64,000 bases of DNA from positions 1,983,501-2,047,500 of the forward strand of contig NZ_CP058983.1 in assembly GCF_019278465.1 (NCBI RefSeq). Direction: 5' to 3'. The notes below the pieces were generated by a model that saw only the letters and a list, made by a program, of their open reading frames with translations, searched no databases and was not told the origin of the DNA. This DNA is from Tenacibaculum sp. AHE14PA. Its GTDB lineage: Bacteria; Bacteroidota; Bacteroidia; Flavobacteriales; Flavobacteriaceae. Position numbers and translations under genes: made by a program. Positions 35,473 through 43,336 of this stretch are shown here, piece by piece; positions within the stretch are counted from its first letter, which is position 1, and every line of letters begins with the position of its first letter.

Positions 35473-36186
35473 ATGAAAAAAACAATTACACTACTTGTTC
35501 TGTTATTTATTAGCGTTCAATCTTATTCACAAACCGATGTATTTAATGCCCTTTTAAAAACCTATGTTGATACTGAAGGAAATATCGATTATAAAGGCCT
35601 AAGAAAAAACAGAGCTTTACTAGATATCTACTTAAATCATTTAGAGAATCAAATTCCTGGTAGAAACTGGTCTCAGAATAAAGCAAAGGCTTTTTGGATG
35701 AATGCATACAATGCCTATACTATTAAACTAATATTAGACAGTTATCCTTTAAAAAAGATTACTGATATAAAAAGAAAAGGTAGAAATGCTTGGAAAATCC
35801 CTTTTGCAGTAGTTGGTAAAGAAACCTACTCTTTAGATTATATAGAGCACAAAATACTACGTAGATGGCATAATGACCCTAGAGTTCATGTTGGAATAAA
35901 TGCTGCCTCTAAATCTGGTCCTAGATTCCCTAACTACGCTTTTACTGCAAAGAATTTAAATAGTACGTTAGAGTTATTGATGAAGAACTTTATAAACGAT
36001 TCTTCTAAAAATAAAATAACAATTACTAAAATTGAAGTTTCTAAGATGTTTGAATGGTATAAAGGAGATTTTACAGAAAAAAGCACTTTAATAGAGTATA
36101 TAAATAAATATTCTACTGTAAAAGTAAATGATAACGCCGAGGTAACTTTCCTAGAATATGATTGGCATTTAAACGGCTTACAGTAA
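35473..36186 (+). CDS. DUF547 domain-containing exported protein
   Basis: A 237-residue protein with a signal peptide (residues 1-19, ending SVQSYSQ) and a DUF547 domain: FWMNAYNAYTIKLILDSYPLKKI, then GKETYSLDYIEHKILR, then DPRVHVGINAASKSGPRF with Cys replaced. Widespread in Bacteroidetes; function unknown. It follows the suf operon after a strong hairpin and likely has its own promoter. Confidence 0.9.
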   Translation: MKKTITLLVLLFISVQSYSQTDVFNALLKTYVDTEGNIDYKGLRKNRALLDIYLNHLENQIPGRNWSQNKAKAFWMNAYNAYTIKLILDSYPLKKITDIKRKGRNAWKIPFAVVGKETYSLDYIEHKILRRWHNDPRVHVGINAASKSGPRFPNYAFTAKNLNSTLELLMKNFINDSSKNKITITKIEVSKMFEWYKGDFTEKSTLIEYINKYSTVKVNDNAEVTFLEYDWHLNGLQ

Positions 36187-36540
36187 CTTCTATATCTATC
36201 ACTTAATCCCCCCAATCCCCCTTTTTTTTTATCACCTGCTTATAATATTAATACCTAATTTATCGATTTAATATTCATAACTTTTTTATTTCTCTTCATT
36301 TAGTTAATTCATCTACTAGCTTTTAAAAATATGATAATTATTGAGTTAACCCATAACTCAATTTACCTACTTACTATCTTTCATTTTTTTAATAATTTAG
36401 ATCTAGATTTACTCAGGCAGGATTTAAGATCGCAACACATCTATAATTCTAATTTGTTCATAAGACTTTTTAATTCCTTTATTTTTATAATACCCTTTTA
36501 AAGAAAAAAGGTAAGCTTACAAGAAAAACAAGAAACAAAT

Positions 36541-36667
36541 ATAGCCCTGATTATAACGACATCCTTTTTCTGACTCATTTAAAGCGCTAAATATTACCAG
36601 TATTTACATAAAAACAAAAAAACTGGTAAAGACAAACAGAAAAAGATATAGTAGAAATCAGGAAACA
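36541..36667 (+). repeat. Structured dispersed repeat, copy 1
   Basis: The 5' module GCCCTGATTATAACGACATC (36544-36563) and 3' module AAAAAGATATAGTAGAAATC (36640-36659) flank a variable part. CCTGAT (36546-36551) pairs with ATCAGG (36657-36662), CTTTTTCTG (36564-36572) with CAGAAAAAG (36637-36645), and the variable part contains ACCAGT/ACTGGT. Copies 2 and 3 share modules and pairing but not the variable part. Confidence 0.65.
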
Positions 36668-36678
36668 GTTACAAACAA

Positions 36679-36708
36679 AAAACCCCATGCTTTCGCATAG
36701 GATTTTTA
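36679..36708 (-). terminator. Terminator of the odhAB genes
   Basis: On the minus strand: CCTATGC, GAAA loop (GNRA type), GCATGGGG, then TTTTTT. It lies 24 bases past the odhB stop. Confidence 0.75.
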
Positions 36709-36731
36709 TATTTATACGGCAACATTGTTAC

Positions 36732-37946
36732 CTACATTTCTAATGCTTTCTTAATGTTATTACCCATTAATAATTCTTCTGGATTTTCTAACGCTTCTTT
36801 AACGGCTACTAAGAATCCAACAGATTCACGACCATCAATAACCCTATGATCATAAGATAACGCAACGTACATAATTGGCTGAATTACCACTTCACCATTA
36901 ACAGCCATCGGACGATTAACAATATTGTGCATTCCTAAAATACCGCTTTGTGGTGGATTTAAAATTGGTGTAGATAACATAGATCCAAATACACCACCGT
37001 TTGTGATTGTAAATGTTCCACCTGTCATTTCATCAACAGTTATTTGTCCGTCACGAGCACGTAAAGCTAAACGTTTCACTTCACTTTCAACACCTCTAAA
37101 AGATAAATCTTCGGCATTTCTAATTACAGGTACCATTAATCCTTTAGGACCAGAAACTGCAATAGAAATATCTTGAAAATGATTTTTTATTTGATAATCT
37201 CCATCAATCATAGAGTTTACATCAGGATACATTTCTAAAGCTCTAACAACCGCTAAAGTAAAGAAAGACATAAAACCTAATCCAACACCGTGTTTTGCTT
37301 TAAAATCTTCTTTATACTGCTTACGTAAATCGAAAATTGGTTGCATGTTCACTTCGTTAAACGTAGTTAACATTGCAGTTTCGCTTTTAACAGCAACTAA
37401 ACGTTGTGCTACTTTACGACGTAACATCGACATTTTTTTACGCTCTGTACCACGAGAACCATTTGTTGGTTGCGTTCCCATAGAAGGCACAGCATTTACG
37501 GCATCATCTTTTGTTACACGACCATCTTTTCCAGTTCCTTTTACCGAACCAGCATCGATTCCTTTCTCAGCTAAAACTTTCTTAGCTGAAGGAGAAGCAG
37601 TACCAGTTGCATAAGTTGCAGCTTTGGGTTCTTCTTTTTTAGGAGCCTCCTTTTTAGGAGCTTCTTCTTTTTTTGTTTCAGTAGCCGATCCTCCTGCTGG
37701 TTTTTCGGCGCTCATGTCTATAAGACAAACAACCGCTCCAACCTCTACAGCATCACCTTCTTCTGCTTTTAAAGTAATAATTCCGCTTTCTTCCGCAGGC
37801 AATTCTAACGTTGCTTTGTCAGAATCTACTTCGGCGATAGGCTGATCTTTTTCAACATAATCACCATCTTCAACTAACCAAGTTGCTATTTCTACTTCTG
37901 TAATTGATTCTCCCGGAGAAGGAACTTTCATTTCTAAAACACTCAT
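36732..37946 (-). CDS. odhB: 2-oxoglutarate dehydrogenase E2, dihydrolipoyl succinyltransferase
   Basis: A 404-residue E2 subunit. The lipoyl domain (1-75) carries lipoyl-lysine K44 in [11 protein letters not shown]; an Ala/Pro/Lys-rich linker contains [15 protein letters not shown]; the E3-binding domain is about 115-150; the catalytic domain has H367 and D371 in [11 protein letters not shown]. With OdhA it feeds succinyl-CoA into the TCA cycle. It follows odhA on the minus strand, separated by 159 bases holding a structured repeat. Confidence 0.97.
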   Translation of the reverse strand: MSVLEMKVPSPGESITEVEIATWLVEDGDYVEKDQPIAEVDSDKATLELPAEESGIITLKAEEGDAVEVGAVVCLIDMSAEKPAGGSATETKKEEAPKKEAPKKEEPKAATYATGTASPSAKKVLAEKGIDAGSVKGTGKDGRVTKDDAVNAVPSMGTQPTNGSRGTERKKMSMLRRKVAQRLVAVKSETAMLTTFNEVNMQPIFDLRKQYKEDFKAKHGVGLGFMSFFTLAVVRALEMYPDVNSMIDGDYQIKNHFQDISIAVSGPKGLMVPVIRNAEDLSFRGVESEVKRLALRARDGQITVDEMTGGTFTITNGGVFGSMLSTPILNPPQSGILGMHNIVNRPMAVNGEVVIQPIMYVALSYDHRVIDGRESVGFLVAVKEALENPEELLMGNNIKKALEM

Positions 37947-37983
37947 GTTTCTTTATTTTTATTCGGAAATATTTTATTTTTTT

Positions 37984-38083
37984 GGGCGTTCGAGCGGGCT
38001 TTTCACTATATCTTTTAATTTGACTACTTCTCGACTTCGCTCGAAGAAACAAATTAAAAGGATGTCGTTTCAATCCCTAACGC
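37984..38083 (-). repeat. Structured dispersed repeat, copy 2
   Basis: Read on the minus strand: GTTAGGGATTGAAACGACAT then CCTTTTAATTTG, a variable loop with TTCGAGCGAAGTCGAGAA, then CAAATTAAAAGATATAGTG and AAAAGCCCGCTCGAACGCCC. AATTTG/CAAATT, GGG/CCC and GCGTT/AACGC pair. It lies in the odhA-odhB gap, in transcript orientation, so it would be part of the mRNA. Confidence 0.65.
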
Positions 38084-38105
38084 ATATACTTTTTAGTAAT
38101 TGATA

Positions 38106-40832
38106 TTAATCAAAAACCATATCTAATACTCTTTGGTGACGACGTTTAAAACGTGCACTTGAACCTGCAGCTGGTGCCGAATGGTAATCTCTCGATGCAC
38201 ATTCTAACTTCGCTAATTCAAAACGTTCTAACATGTAACTCCAAGACCCCATATTTTTAGGTTCTTCTTGTGCCCAAACATAACGCTCTACATTTGGATA
38301 TCTATCCATCACTTCTTTTATTTGCTCGTTGTGTAACGGAAATAATTGTTCTATCCTTACCAAAGCAATATCTTCTCTATCTAATTGTTCACGCTCTGCT
38401 AATAAATCATAGTAGAATTTACCTGAACAAAACACCATTTTTTTCACTTTAGCTGTATCAACAGTATCGTCAATTACCTCTTTAAAAGCACCGTTACCTA
38501 AATCTTCAATAGTATTTACTGCTTTTGGTAAACGCAACAAGCTTTTAGGTGTAAAAATAACCAATGGCTTTCTAAAATCACGCTTCATCTGACGACGTAA
38601 TATGTGATATATATTTGCAGGTGTAGAGCAATTTGCAATCGTCCAATTATCTATTGCAGACGATTGTAAGAAACGCTCAATTCTACCTGATGAATGCTCT
38701 GGTCCTTGCCCTTCATATCCGTGAGGTAATAACATTACCAATCCGTTCTGCAATTTCCATTTATCTTCTGCTGAAGATATATATTGATCAAATACAATTT
38801 GTGCTCCGTTTGCAAAATCTCCAAACTGAGCTTCCCAAATAGTTAATGTATTTGGTGCTGCCATTGCATAACCATAATCGAAGCCTAAAACACCGTATTC
38901 AGATAAATGAGAATTAAAAATTGTCATTTCTCCTTTATTATTCGGATTCGTGTTTAATAAATTTACACGTTCTAAAGTTTCTTCATCTCGCATAATAGCA
39001 TGACGGTGAGAGAAAGTTCCTCTTTCTACATCTTCTCCTGAAATACGAATATTAAATCCTTCTTCAAGTAAAGTTCCGTATGCTAAATTCTCTGCCGTAC
39101 CCCAATCTAAAGTATTATCTTCAAAGACCATTTTTTCACGACCTTTTAAAATACGCTCTGCTTTACGAACAAACTTATGACCTTTAGGAGTATTAGAAAT
39201 CACTTTAGCAATACCTTTTAATGCTTCAACCGGGTAGGTAGTATCTACCGGTTTTAACATATCTTGTAATTGCTTACGAACAAACCCTTCCCATACCGCT
39301 GGCATGAATTCTTGAATTTTAGAAGTTGAGTTCTTTTTAGATTCTGTAAACTCAGTTTCTAAATGCGCTTTAAAATCGTCCGTTATTTGCTGTACATACT
39401 CTGCTGAAACACTACCTTCTTTAATTAGTTTTTCTGTATAAATTTCTTTTGCATTTTTATGCTTAGAAATTGCTTTATATAATTTTGGCTGTGTAAAACG
39501 AGGTTCATCACCTTCGTTATGACCATATTTACGATATCCTAATAAATCAATATAAATGTCTTTTTTGAATTTCATTCGATATTCAACAGCCATTTCCATT
39601 GCATGACATACAGCTTCTGCATCATCTGCATTTACATGTAATACTGGCGACAATGTTACTTTGGCTACATCTGTACAATAAGTACTAGAACGAGCATCTA
39701 AGTAATTCGTTGTAAAACCAACTTGATTATTTACTACAATATGAATTGTACCACCTGTTTTATACCCATTTAAGGTCATCATTTGCGCAATTTCATACAC
39801 GATTCCCTGACCTGCAATTGCAGCATCACCGTGCACTAAAATTGGTAATATTTTACTGTCGTCTCCGTTATAATCTAAATCTACTTTTGCACGAACAATA
39901 CCTTCTGCTACTGCTCCAACAGTTTCTAAATGTGATGGATTTGGAACCAAATTCATCTTCATTTTCTGTCCGCCTTTGTATGCTTTACTTAAGGTTAACC
40001 CTAAGTGATACTTTACATCACCACCAATATCCTGATCTTCAAAGTCTTTACCTTCAAATTCGCTAAACAAATCACGAACAGGTTTTTTAAAGATATTTAC
40101 TAACGTGTTTAAACGACCACGATGGGCCATTCCTAAAACACACTCTTCAACACCATATTTTTCAGCCGCATCACGAAGTGCAACACTTACTCCTGGTATT
40201 AAAGTTTCTCCACCTTCTACAGAAAAACGCTTTTGACCTACGTATTTTGTCTGTAAAAAACTTTCGAAAACTGAAGCTTGATTTAGTTTTGTAAGAATAT
40301 ATTTTTTTGATTCAACGCTGTAATTAGATTGATTATCATTTTTATTTAAACGACTTTGCCACCACTTTAATTCATCGGGGTTGCGTAAGTACATATATTC
40401 AACACCAATACTATCACAAAAAATAGCTTTTAGGTGTTTAATAATTTCCTCTAATGTTTTTGCTCCAATACCTAAAACGCCTCCTGCGTTAAAAACGGTA
40501 GATAAGTCTGATTGATTTAACCCGAAGTTCTCAACATCTAATGTCGGAGAATATTTTCTACGCTCACGAACTGGGTTTGTCTCTGTAAAAAGATGCCCTC
40601 TAGTTCGGTAACCGTTTATTAAATCAATTACTAAAAACTCTTTATGTACTTTCTCTGGGATTTCAACAGAAACTTCTTCATCAGTCAACGAATAATCTTC
40701 GTTTGCTAAATCGTATCCTTGAAAAAAACTTCTCCAACTTGGTTCTACTGCATCTGGGTTTTTTTGATACTGTTCGTATAAATCTCCTATAAAACTTGTA
40801 TGTGCTGCGTTCAAGAACGAAAACTTGTCCAT
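38106..40832 (-). CDS. odhA: 2-oxoglutarate dehydrogenase E1 component
   Basis: A 908-residue thiamine-diphosphate enzyme. The N terminus MDKFSFLNAAHTSFIGDLYEQYQKNPDAVEPSW is the E2-binding peptide typical of SucA. ThDP-binding residues lie in HGDAAIAGQG and NNQVGFTT, and LPHGYEGQGPEHSSGRIERFLQ is the conserved transketolase part. It lies upstream of odhB in one transcription unit. Confidence 0.97.
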   Translation of the reverse strand: MDKFSFLNAAHTSFIGDLYEQYQKNPDAVEPSWRSFFQGYDLANEDYSLTDEEVSVEIPEKVHKEFLVIDLINGYRTRGHLFTETNPVRERRKYSPTLDVENFGLNQSDLSTVFNAGGVLGIGAKTLEEIIKHLKAIFCDSIGVEYMYLRNPDELKWWQSRLNKNDNQSNYSVESKKYILTKLNQASVFESFLQTKYVGQKRFSVEGGETLIPGVSVALRDAAEKYGVEECVLGMAHRGRLNTLVNIFKKPVRDLFSEFEGKDFEDQDIGGDVKYHLGLTLSKAYKGGQKMKMNLVPNPSHLETVGAVAEGIVRAKVDLDYNGDDSKILPILVHGDAAIAGQGIVYEIAQMMTLNGYKTGGTIHIVVNNQVGFTTNYLDARSSTYCTDVAKVTLSPVLHVNADDAEAVCHAMEMAVEYRMKFKKDIYIDLLGYRKYGHNEGDEPRFTQPKLYKAISKHKNAKEIYTEKLIKEGSVSAEYVQQITDDFKAHLETEFTESKKNSTSKIQEFMPAVWEGFVRKQLQDMLKPVDTTYPVEALKGIAKVISNTPKGHKFVRKAERILKGREKMVFEDNTLDWGTAENLAYGTLLEEGFNIRISGEDVERGTFSHRHAIMRDEETLERVNLLNTNPNNKGEMTIFNSHLSEYGVLGFDYGYAMAAPNTLTIWEAQFGDFANGAQIVFDQYISSAEDKWKLQNGLVMLLPHGYEGQGPEHSSGRIERFLQSSAIDNWTIANCSTPANIYHILRRQMKRDFRKPLVIFTPKSLLRLPKAVNTIEDLGNGAFKEVIDDTVDTAKVKKMVFCSGKFYYDLLAEREQLDREDIALVRIEQLFPLHNEQIKEVMDRYPNVERYVWAQEEPKNMGSWSYMLERFELAKLECASRDYHSAPAAGSSARFKRRHQRVLDMVFD

Positions 40833-41040
40833 ATATATTTACTATGCTTTTCTATCAATAAGAATAATGATGACAAAAATACAACTTTTACTAAAAACAA
40901 GACTTTTTTTTATGCTAAATTTCAGCCAAACAATTATACTAGAAAGGTAAACAAGCCTCCACACAAACCAATCCAAACCTAAAACAAACTACTGACAATC
41001 AGGTGTAAGCATTTTTTATTTTATTTTTTATCAAAAAATG

Positions 41041-41071
41041 TTTGCAAATATGAAAAAAGCCCTTAAATTTG
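41041..41071 (+). promoter_or_regulatory. Consensus Bacteroidetes promoter for tRNA-Asn
   Basis: TTTG (41041-41044), 19 bases, then TAAATTTG (41064-41071): an exact match to the TTTG-N19-TAnnTTTG consensus. It ends 31 bases before the first tRNA-Asn and should transcribe both copies. Confidence 0.8.
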
Positions 41072-41102
41072 CACTCGCTTTTAAAGCAAGTCCGCTTTAA
41101 AT

Positions 41103-41176
41103 TCCTCCTTAGCTCAGTTGGTTAGAGCATCTGACTGTTAATCAGAGGGTCTTAGGTTCGAGTCCTAAAGGAGGAG
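41103..41176 (+). tRNA. tRNA-Asn (GTT), copy 1
   Basis: Acceptor stem TCCTCCT / AGGAGGA, D-arm TAGCTCAGTTGGTTAGAGCA, anticodon loop with GTT (CTGACTGTTAATCAG), T-arm TTAGGTTCGAGTCCTAA and discriminator G. The 3' CCA is not encoded. Identical to copy 2, 68 bases downstream. Confidence 0.97.
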
Positions 41177-41244
41177 CAAAACAAACGAAGGCATCGTAGC
41201 AGCCGATAATTGCTACAACACATATATTTGTTCTACATGAACAT

Positions 41245-41318
41245 TCCTCCTTAGCTCAGTTGGTTAGAGCATCTGACTGTTAATCAGAGGGTCTTAGGTT
41301 CGAGTCCTAAAGGAGGAG
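41245..41318 (+). tRNA. tRNA-Asn (GTT), copy 2, island attachment target
   Basis: The sequence is identical to copy 1 over 74 bases. Its 3' part, from the anticodon arm onward, is repeated at 52378-52427, which marks it as the integration target of the adjoining island. It is intact and so reconstituted by the insertion. Confidence 0.97.
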
Positions 41319-41321
41319 CAA
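41272..41321 (+). repeat. attL core, 50-bp direct repeat
   Basis: It begins TCTGACTGTTAATCAGAGGG and ends AAAGGAGGAGCAA, inside tRNA-Asn copy 2, and is identical to the sequence at 52378-52427. Confidence 0.9.
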
Positions 41322-41330
41322 TAAAAGAAG

Positions 41331-41359
41331 AAGTTCAACAGCAATGTTGGACTTTTTTT
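41331..41359 (+). terminator. Terminator after tRNA-Asn copy 2, carried by the island
   Basis: AGTTCAACA, loop GCAA, TGTTGGACT, then TTTTTT. It lies just inside the island, so the element brings its own terminator for the tRNA transcript. Confidence 0.65.
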
Positions 41360-41454
41360 ATGCAGTAATGCGGGTCAAATCCTCTACCCAACTGGGCTAA
41401 GGGAGGAATAAAAAAAATCAACATTCTTTGAAAGCATCAAAATTACTGCATAAA
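41357..41454. repeat. 13-bp inverted repeat near attL
   Basis: TTTATGCAGTAAT (41357-41369) and its exact inverse ATTACTGCATAAA (41442-41454) bracket the tRNA remnant. It could be a recombinase or accessory factor site. Confidence 0.5.
41368..41407 (-). pseudogene. Inverted tRNA 5'-half remnant
   Basis: On the minus strand: TCCTCCCTTAGCCCAGTTGG then GTAGAGGATTTGACC. It matches the acceptor and D-arm of tRNA-Asn (TCCTCCTTAGCTCAGTTGGT) with a few changes, then diverges at the anticodon arm. No T-arm follows, so it is not a working tRNA. Confidence 0.55.
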
Positions 41455-41494
41455 GCAGCTGAATTTTGTGCCCGAAAAACGGAAGTCATAGGTC

Positions 41495-41518
41495 AAAAAC
41501 TTGCACATAACTTGCACG
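41495..41518 (+). repeat. Candidate integrase arm-type site, left
   Basis: A 24-bp sequence made of two ACTTGCA units (AAAAACTTGCA, then CATAACTTGCACG). It recurs with one difference at 52297-52320, in the same orientation, near the other island end. Confidence 0.6.
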
Positions 41519-41581
41519 AACCCCTTTTTAGGCCAAAAAGTGCACGTGCATAAAAATGTTTTTAGCGCAACACTAAAAAAC

Positions 41582-42796
41582 ATGAGTACTTTAAAACTTA
41601 CATTAGACAAAAGAAGAAGTTATGCAGATGGGAGAATCCCTTTAATATTAAGGCTTACAGCCAATAAAAAAACAACATCAATTCATCTTGGAATTAAGAT
41701 TTCACCGAACGAATGGGATGAAAAAAAACTACGTGTAAATAAAAAGCGTGCAAGTTACTTGGAGCTAAATCTTCATTTAAAGAAGACAATATTGCATTAT
41801 GAGAAGAAACTTCTGGCTATTTTATCATACAAACCCAACGCAAGTTTAGCCGATATAAAATACGCCTTAACCGTATCGTATGATGTTAACGAAATGCTGT
41901 TTTATGATTTTGCCATTGAACAAATTAAAAAACTAAATATTCAAGGTCGCCACGGCAATGCACAATCCTACAAAACAGCCACCAACAGTATTATCAACTA
42001 CAGAAATAAGAAACTAAAGTTATCGGATATAAATTATGCATTTGTATTAGAATATGACGCCCATTTATCAGCTTCTGGTGTAAGTGTAAATGGCGCTGCG
42101 GTATATATGCGGGCGCTGCGTGCTTTATTAAATCGTGCTGGAAAGCTTGATGTATATAACATGGCACAATACCCGTTCCGAAGCTTTAAAATTAGGTCGC
42201 AAAAAACAATATCAAGAGCGATACCTTTAGAATCTATTAGAAAAATTGCACAAATTGAACTAGATAAAGATTCTAAACACTTTCATGCTAAAAATATGTT
42301 CATGCTGATTTTTGGGATGATTGGCATTTCTTTCATGGACCTTATACTTCTTAAAAAGAGCAACATTAAAAATGGGCGGGTTATTTATAAAAGACGCAAA
42401 ACTGGAAAATTATATAGCATTAAATTATCACCAACGGTTCAAGATATTTTAAATCATTATAAAACCACTAACAGTTCTTATTTATTACCACAATTTGGTT
42501 TAGATAATGCACCCGAAGCCAAGATAAGACACCATGTAAACTTAGGATTAAAATCTACAAATAGGTATCTTAAACAACTTGGGTATCAATTGCAATTAGA
42601 CATACCGCTAACCACTTACGTGGCTCGCTATAGCTGGGCCAACATTGCCAAAGCAAATGGCTACAGTAAAGATTTAATTGCCGAAGCACTGGGCCACAAC
42701 TACGGTAATGCCGTAACTGGCATTTACCTAGAAAGCTATGGTAACAAAACTATTGACCACGCTAACGAGCGATTAATCAATTTAGCTAATAGCTAG
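41582..42796 (+). CDS. Tyrosine recombinase/integrase of the island
   Basis: A 404-residue integrase from ATG 41582 (MSTLKLTLDKRRSYADGRIPL); a longer TTG frame starts within the arm-site repeat and is unlikely. It has the Arm-like beta N terminus, a SAM-like core-binding domain (about 100-200) and the catalytic domain. R349 (VARYSW), H372 (LGHNYG) and nucleophile Y382 (GIYLESY) are present. The first catalytic Arg position is I247 (GMIGISF), a loss seen in some Bacteroidetes recombinases. It lies next to attL, as expected for the element's own integrase. Confidence 0.93.
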   Translation: MSTLKLTLDKRRSYADGRIPLILRLTANKKTTSIHLGIKISPNEWDEKKLRVNKKRASYLELNLHLKKTILHYEKKLLAILSYKPNASLADIKYALTVSYDVNEMLFYDFAIEQIKKLNIQGRHGNAQSYKTATNSIINYRNKKLKLSDINYAFVLEYDAHLSASGVSVNGAAVYMRALRALLNRAGKLDVYNMAQYPFRSFKIRSQKTISRAIPLESIRKIAQIELDKDSKHFHAKNMFMLIFGMIGISFMDLILLKKSNIKNGRVIYKRRKTGKLYSIKLSPTVQDILNHYKTTNSSYLLPQFGLDNAPEAKIRHHVNLGLKSTNRYLKQLGYQLQLDIPLTTYVARYSWANIAKANGYSKDLIAEALGHNYGNAVTGIYLESYGNKTIDHANERLINLANS

Positions 42797-42991
42797 CGTC
42801 TTGGTTTTATTATGTAGCTGTACTGCTTCAAAGATGAGGTTCAACTGACCGTTATCTTTGAGGTATATGTATTCGCTAATCATAGCATCTTCACTGTAAT
42901 CTGCGGCTTCCTCGTAATTAACTGATAGGTATTCTGCCATTGCCTCACTTAGTGGTCCTTCGGTAAATAAATGTTGATATTCTTCGTTCAT
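42782..42991 (-). CDS. Small acidic hypothetical protein
   Basis: A 69-residue protein, MNEEYQHLFTEGPLSEAMAEYLSVNYEEAADYSEDAMISEYI at the N-terminal part, strongly acidic and helical, with an ATG start. It overlaps the integrase 3' end by 15 bases on the opposite strand. I do not recognise it. Its position downstream of the replication-like gene suggests it belongs to the island core. Confidence 0.55.
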   Translation of the reverse strand: MNEEYQHLFTEGPLSEAMAEYLSVNYEEAADYSEDAMISEYIYLKDNGQLNLIFEAVQLHNKTKTLAIS

Positions 42992-43336
42992 AATTATATG
43001 ATTTTTAAAGTTTTATTATAAATAGAATATACTATCAAAACCAAAAAAGTAAAGTGTTTCTAAAACTAATATCAAAAAAAATTATAAAAAATTTTAGCGA
43101 AGCACATCAATACCAATTTTAAAATTGATGTTATTGCTATATAAAAGAAAGGTCACAGTAAATAGAAAATAAAATTTCATAGGTAGTGTGTGAAGCACCT
43201 TATAGAGAGGCCCCCTTACGCATCCATTTAACCGTTTTTTAGAAAAACCTTCCCAACGAATACGTGCTAATAAAAGCCCTTTTGGTATATATAAACTGGT
43301 TATTGGCAGCCCGAAAGCCACCATTACCAATGTTTT
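42992..43336. other. AT-rich stretch without a convincing gene
   Basis: An open frame of 78 codons (43094-43330, minus strand, TTG start) exists but has no recognisable pattern. A short GC-rich patch (43190-43260) lies between AT-rich flanks. Confidence 0.4.

Larger units (their letters stand above)
36187..36731. other. Gene-free stretch with hairpins and a structured repeat
   Basis: No credible open frame on either strand. It holds an 8-bp hairpin TTGAGTTA/TAACTCAA near 36340-36362, a structured repeat (36541-36667) and the odhB terminator. A C-rich stretch (about 36209-36224) follows the DUF547 stop. Confidence 0.6.

Noticed and set aside
36209..36224. C-rich stretch after the DUF547 gene as a regulatory element
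   Set aside because: It is short, without pairing partner or repeat, and looks like simple composition.
37870..38073. 67-codon minus-strand frame before odhB
   Set aside because: It is the translation of structured repeat copy 2 and overlaps the start of odhB.
41363..41411. A third working tRNA near the tRNA-Asn pair
   Set aside because: Only acceptor and D-arm resemble a tRNA; the anticodon and T-arms are absent.
41501..41581. Upstream extension of the integrase
   Set aside because: TTG start lies within the candidate arm-site repeat; the ATG at 41582 gives the usual integrase N terminus.
43094..43330. 78-codon minus-strand open frame downstream of the replication-like gene
   Set aside because: TTG start, no recognisable domain, mixed hydrophobic content and no ribosome or promoter support; kept only as a note on the gap.
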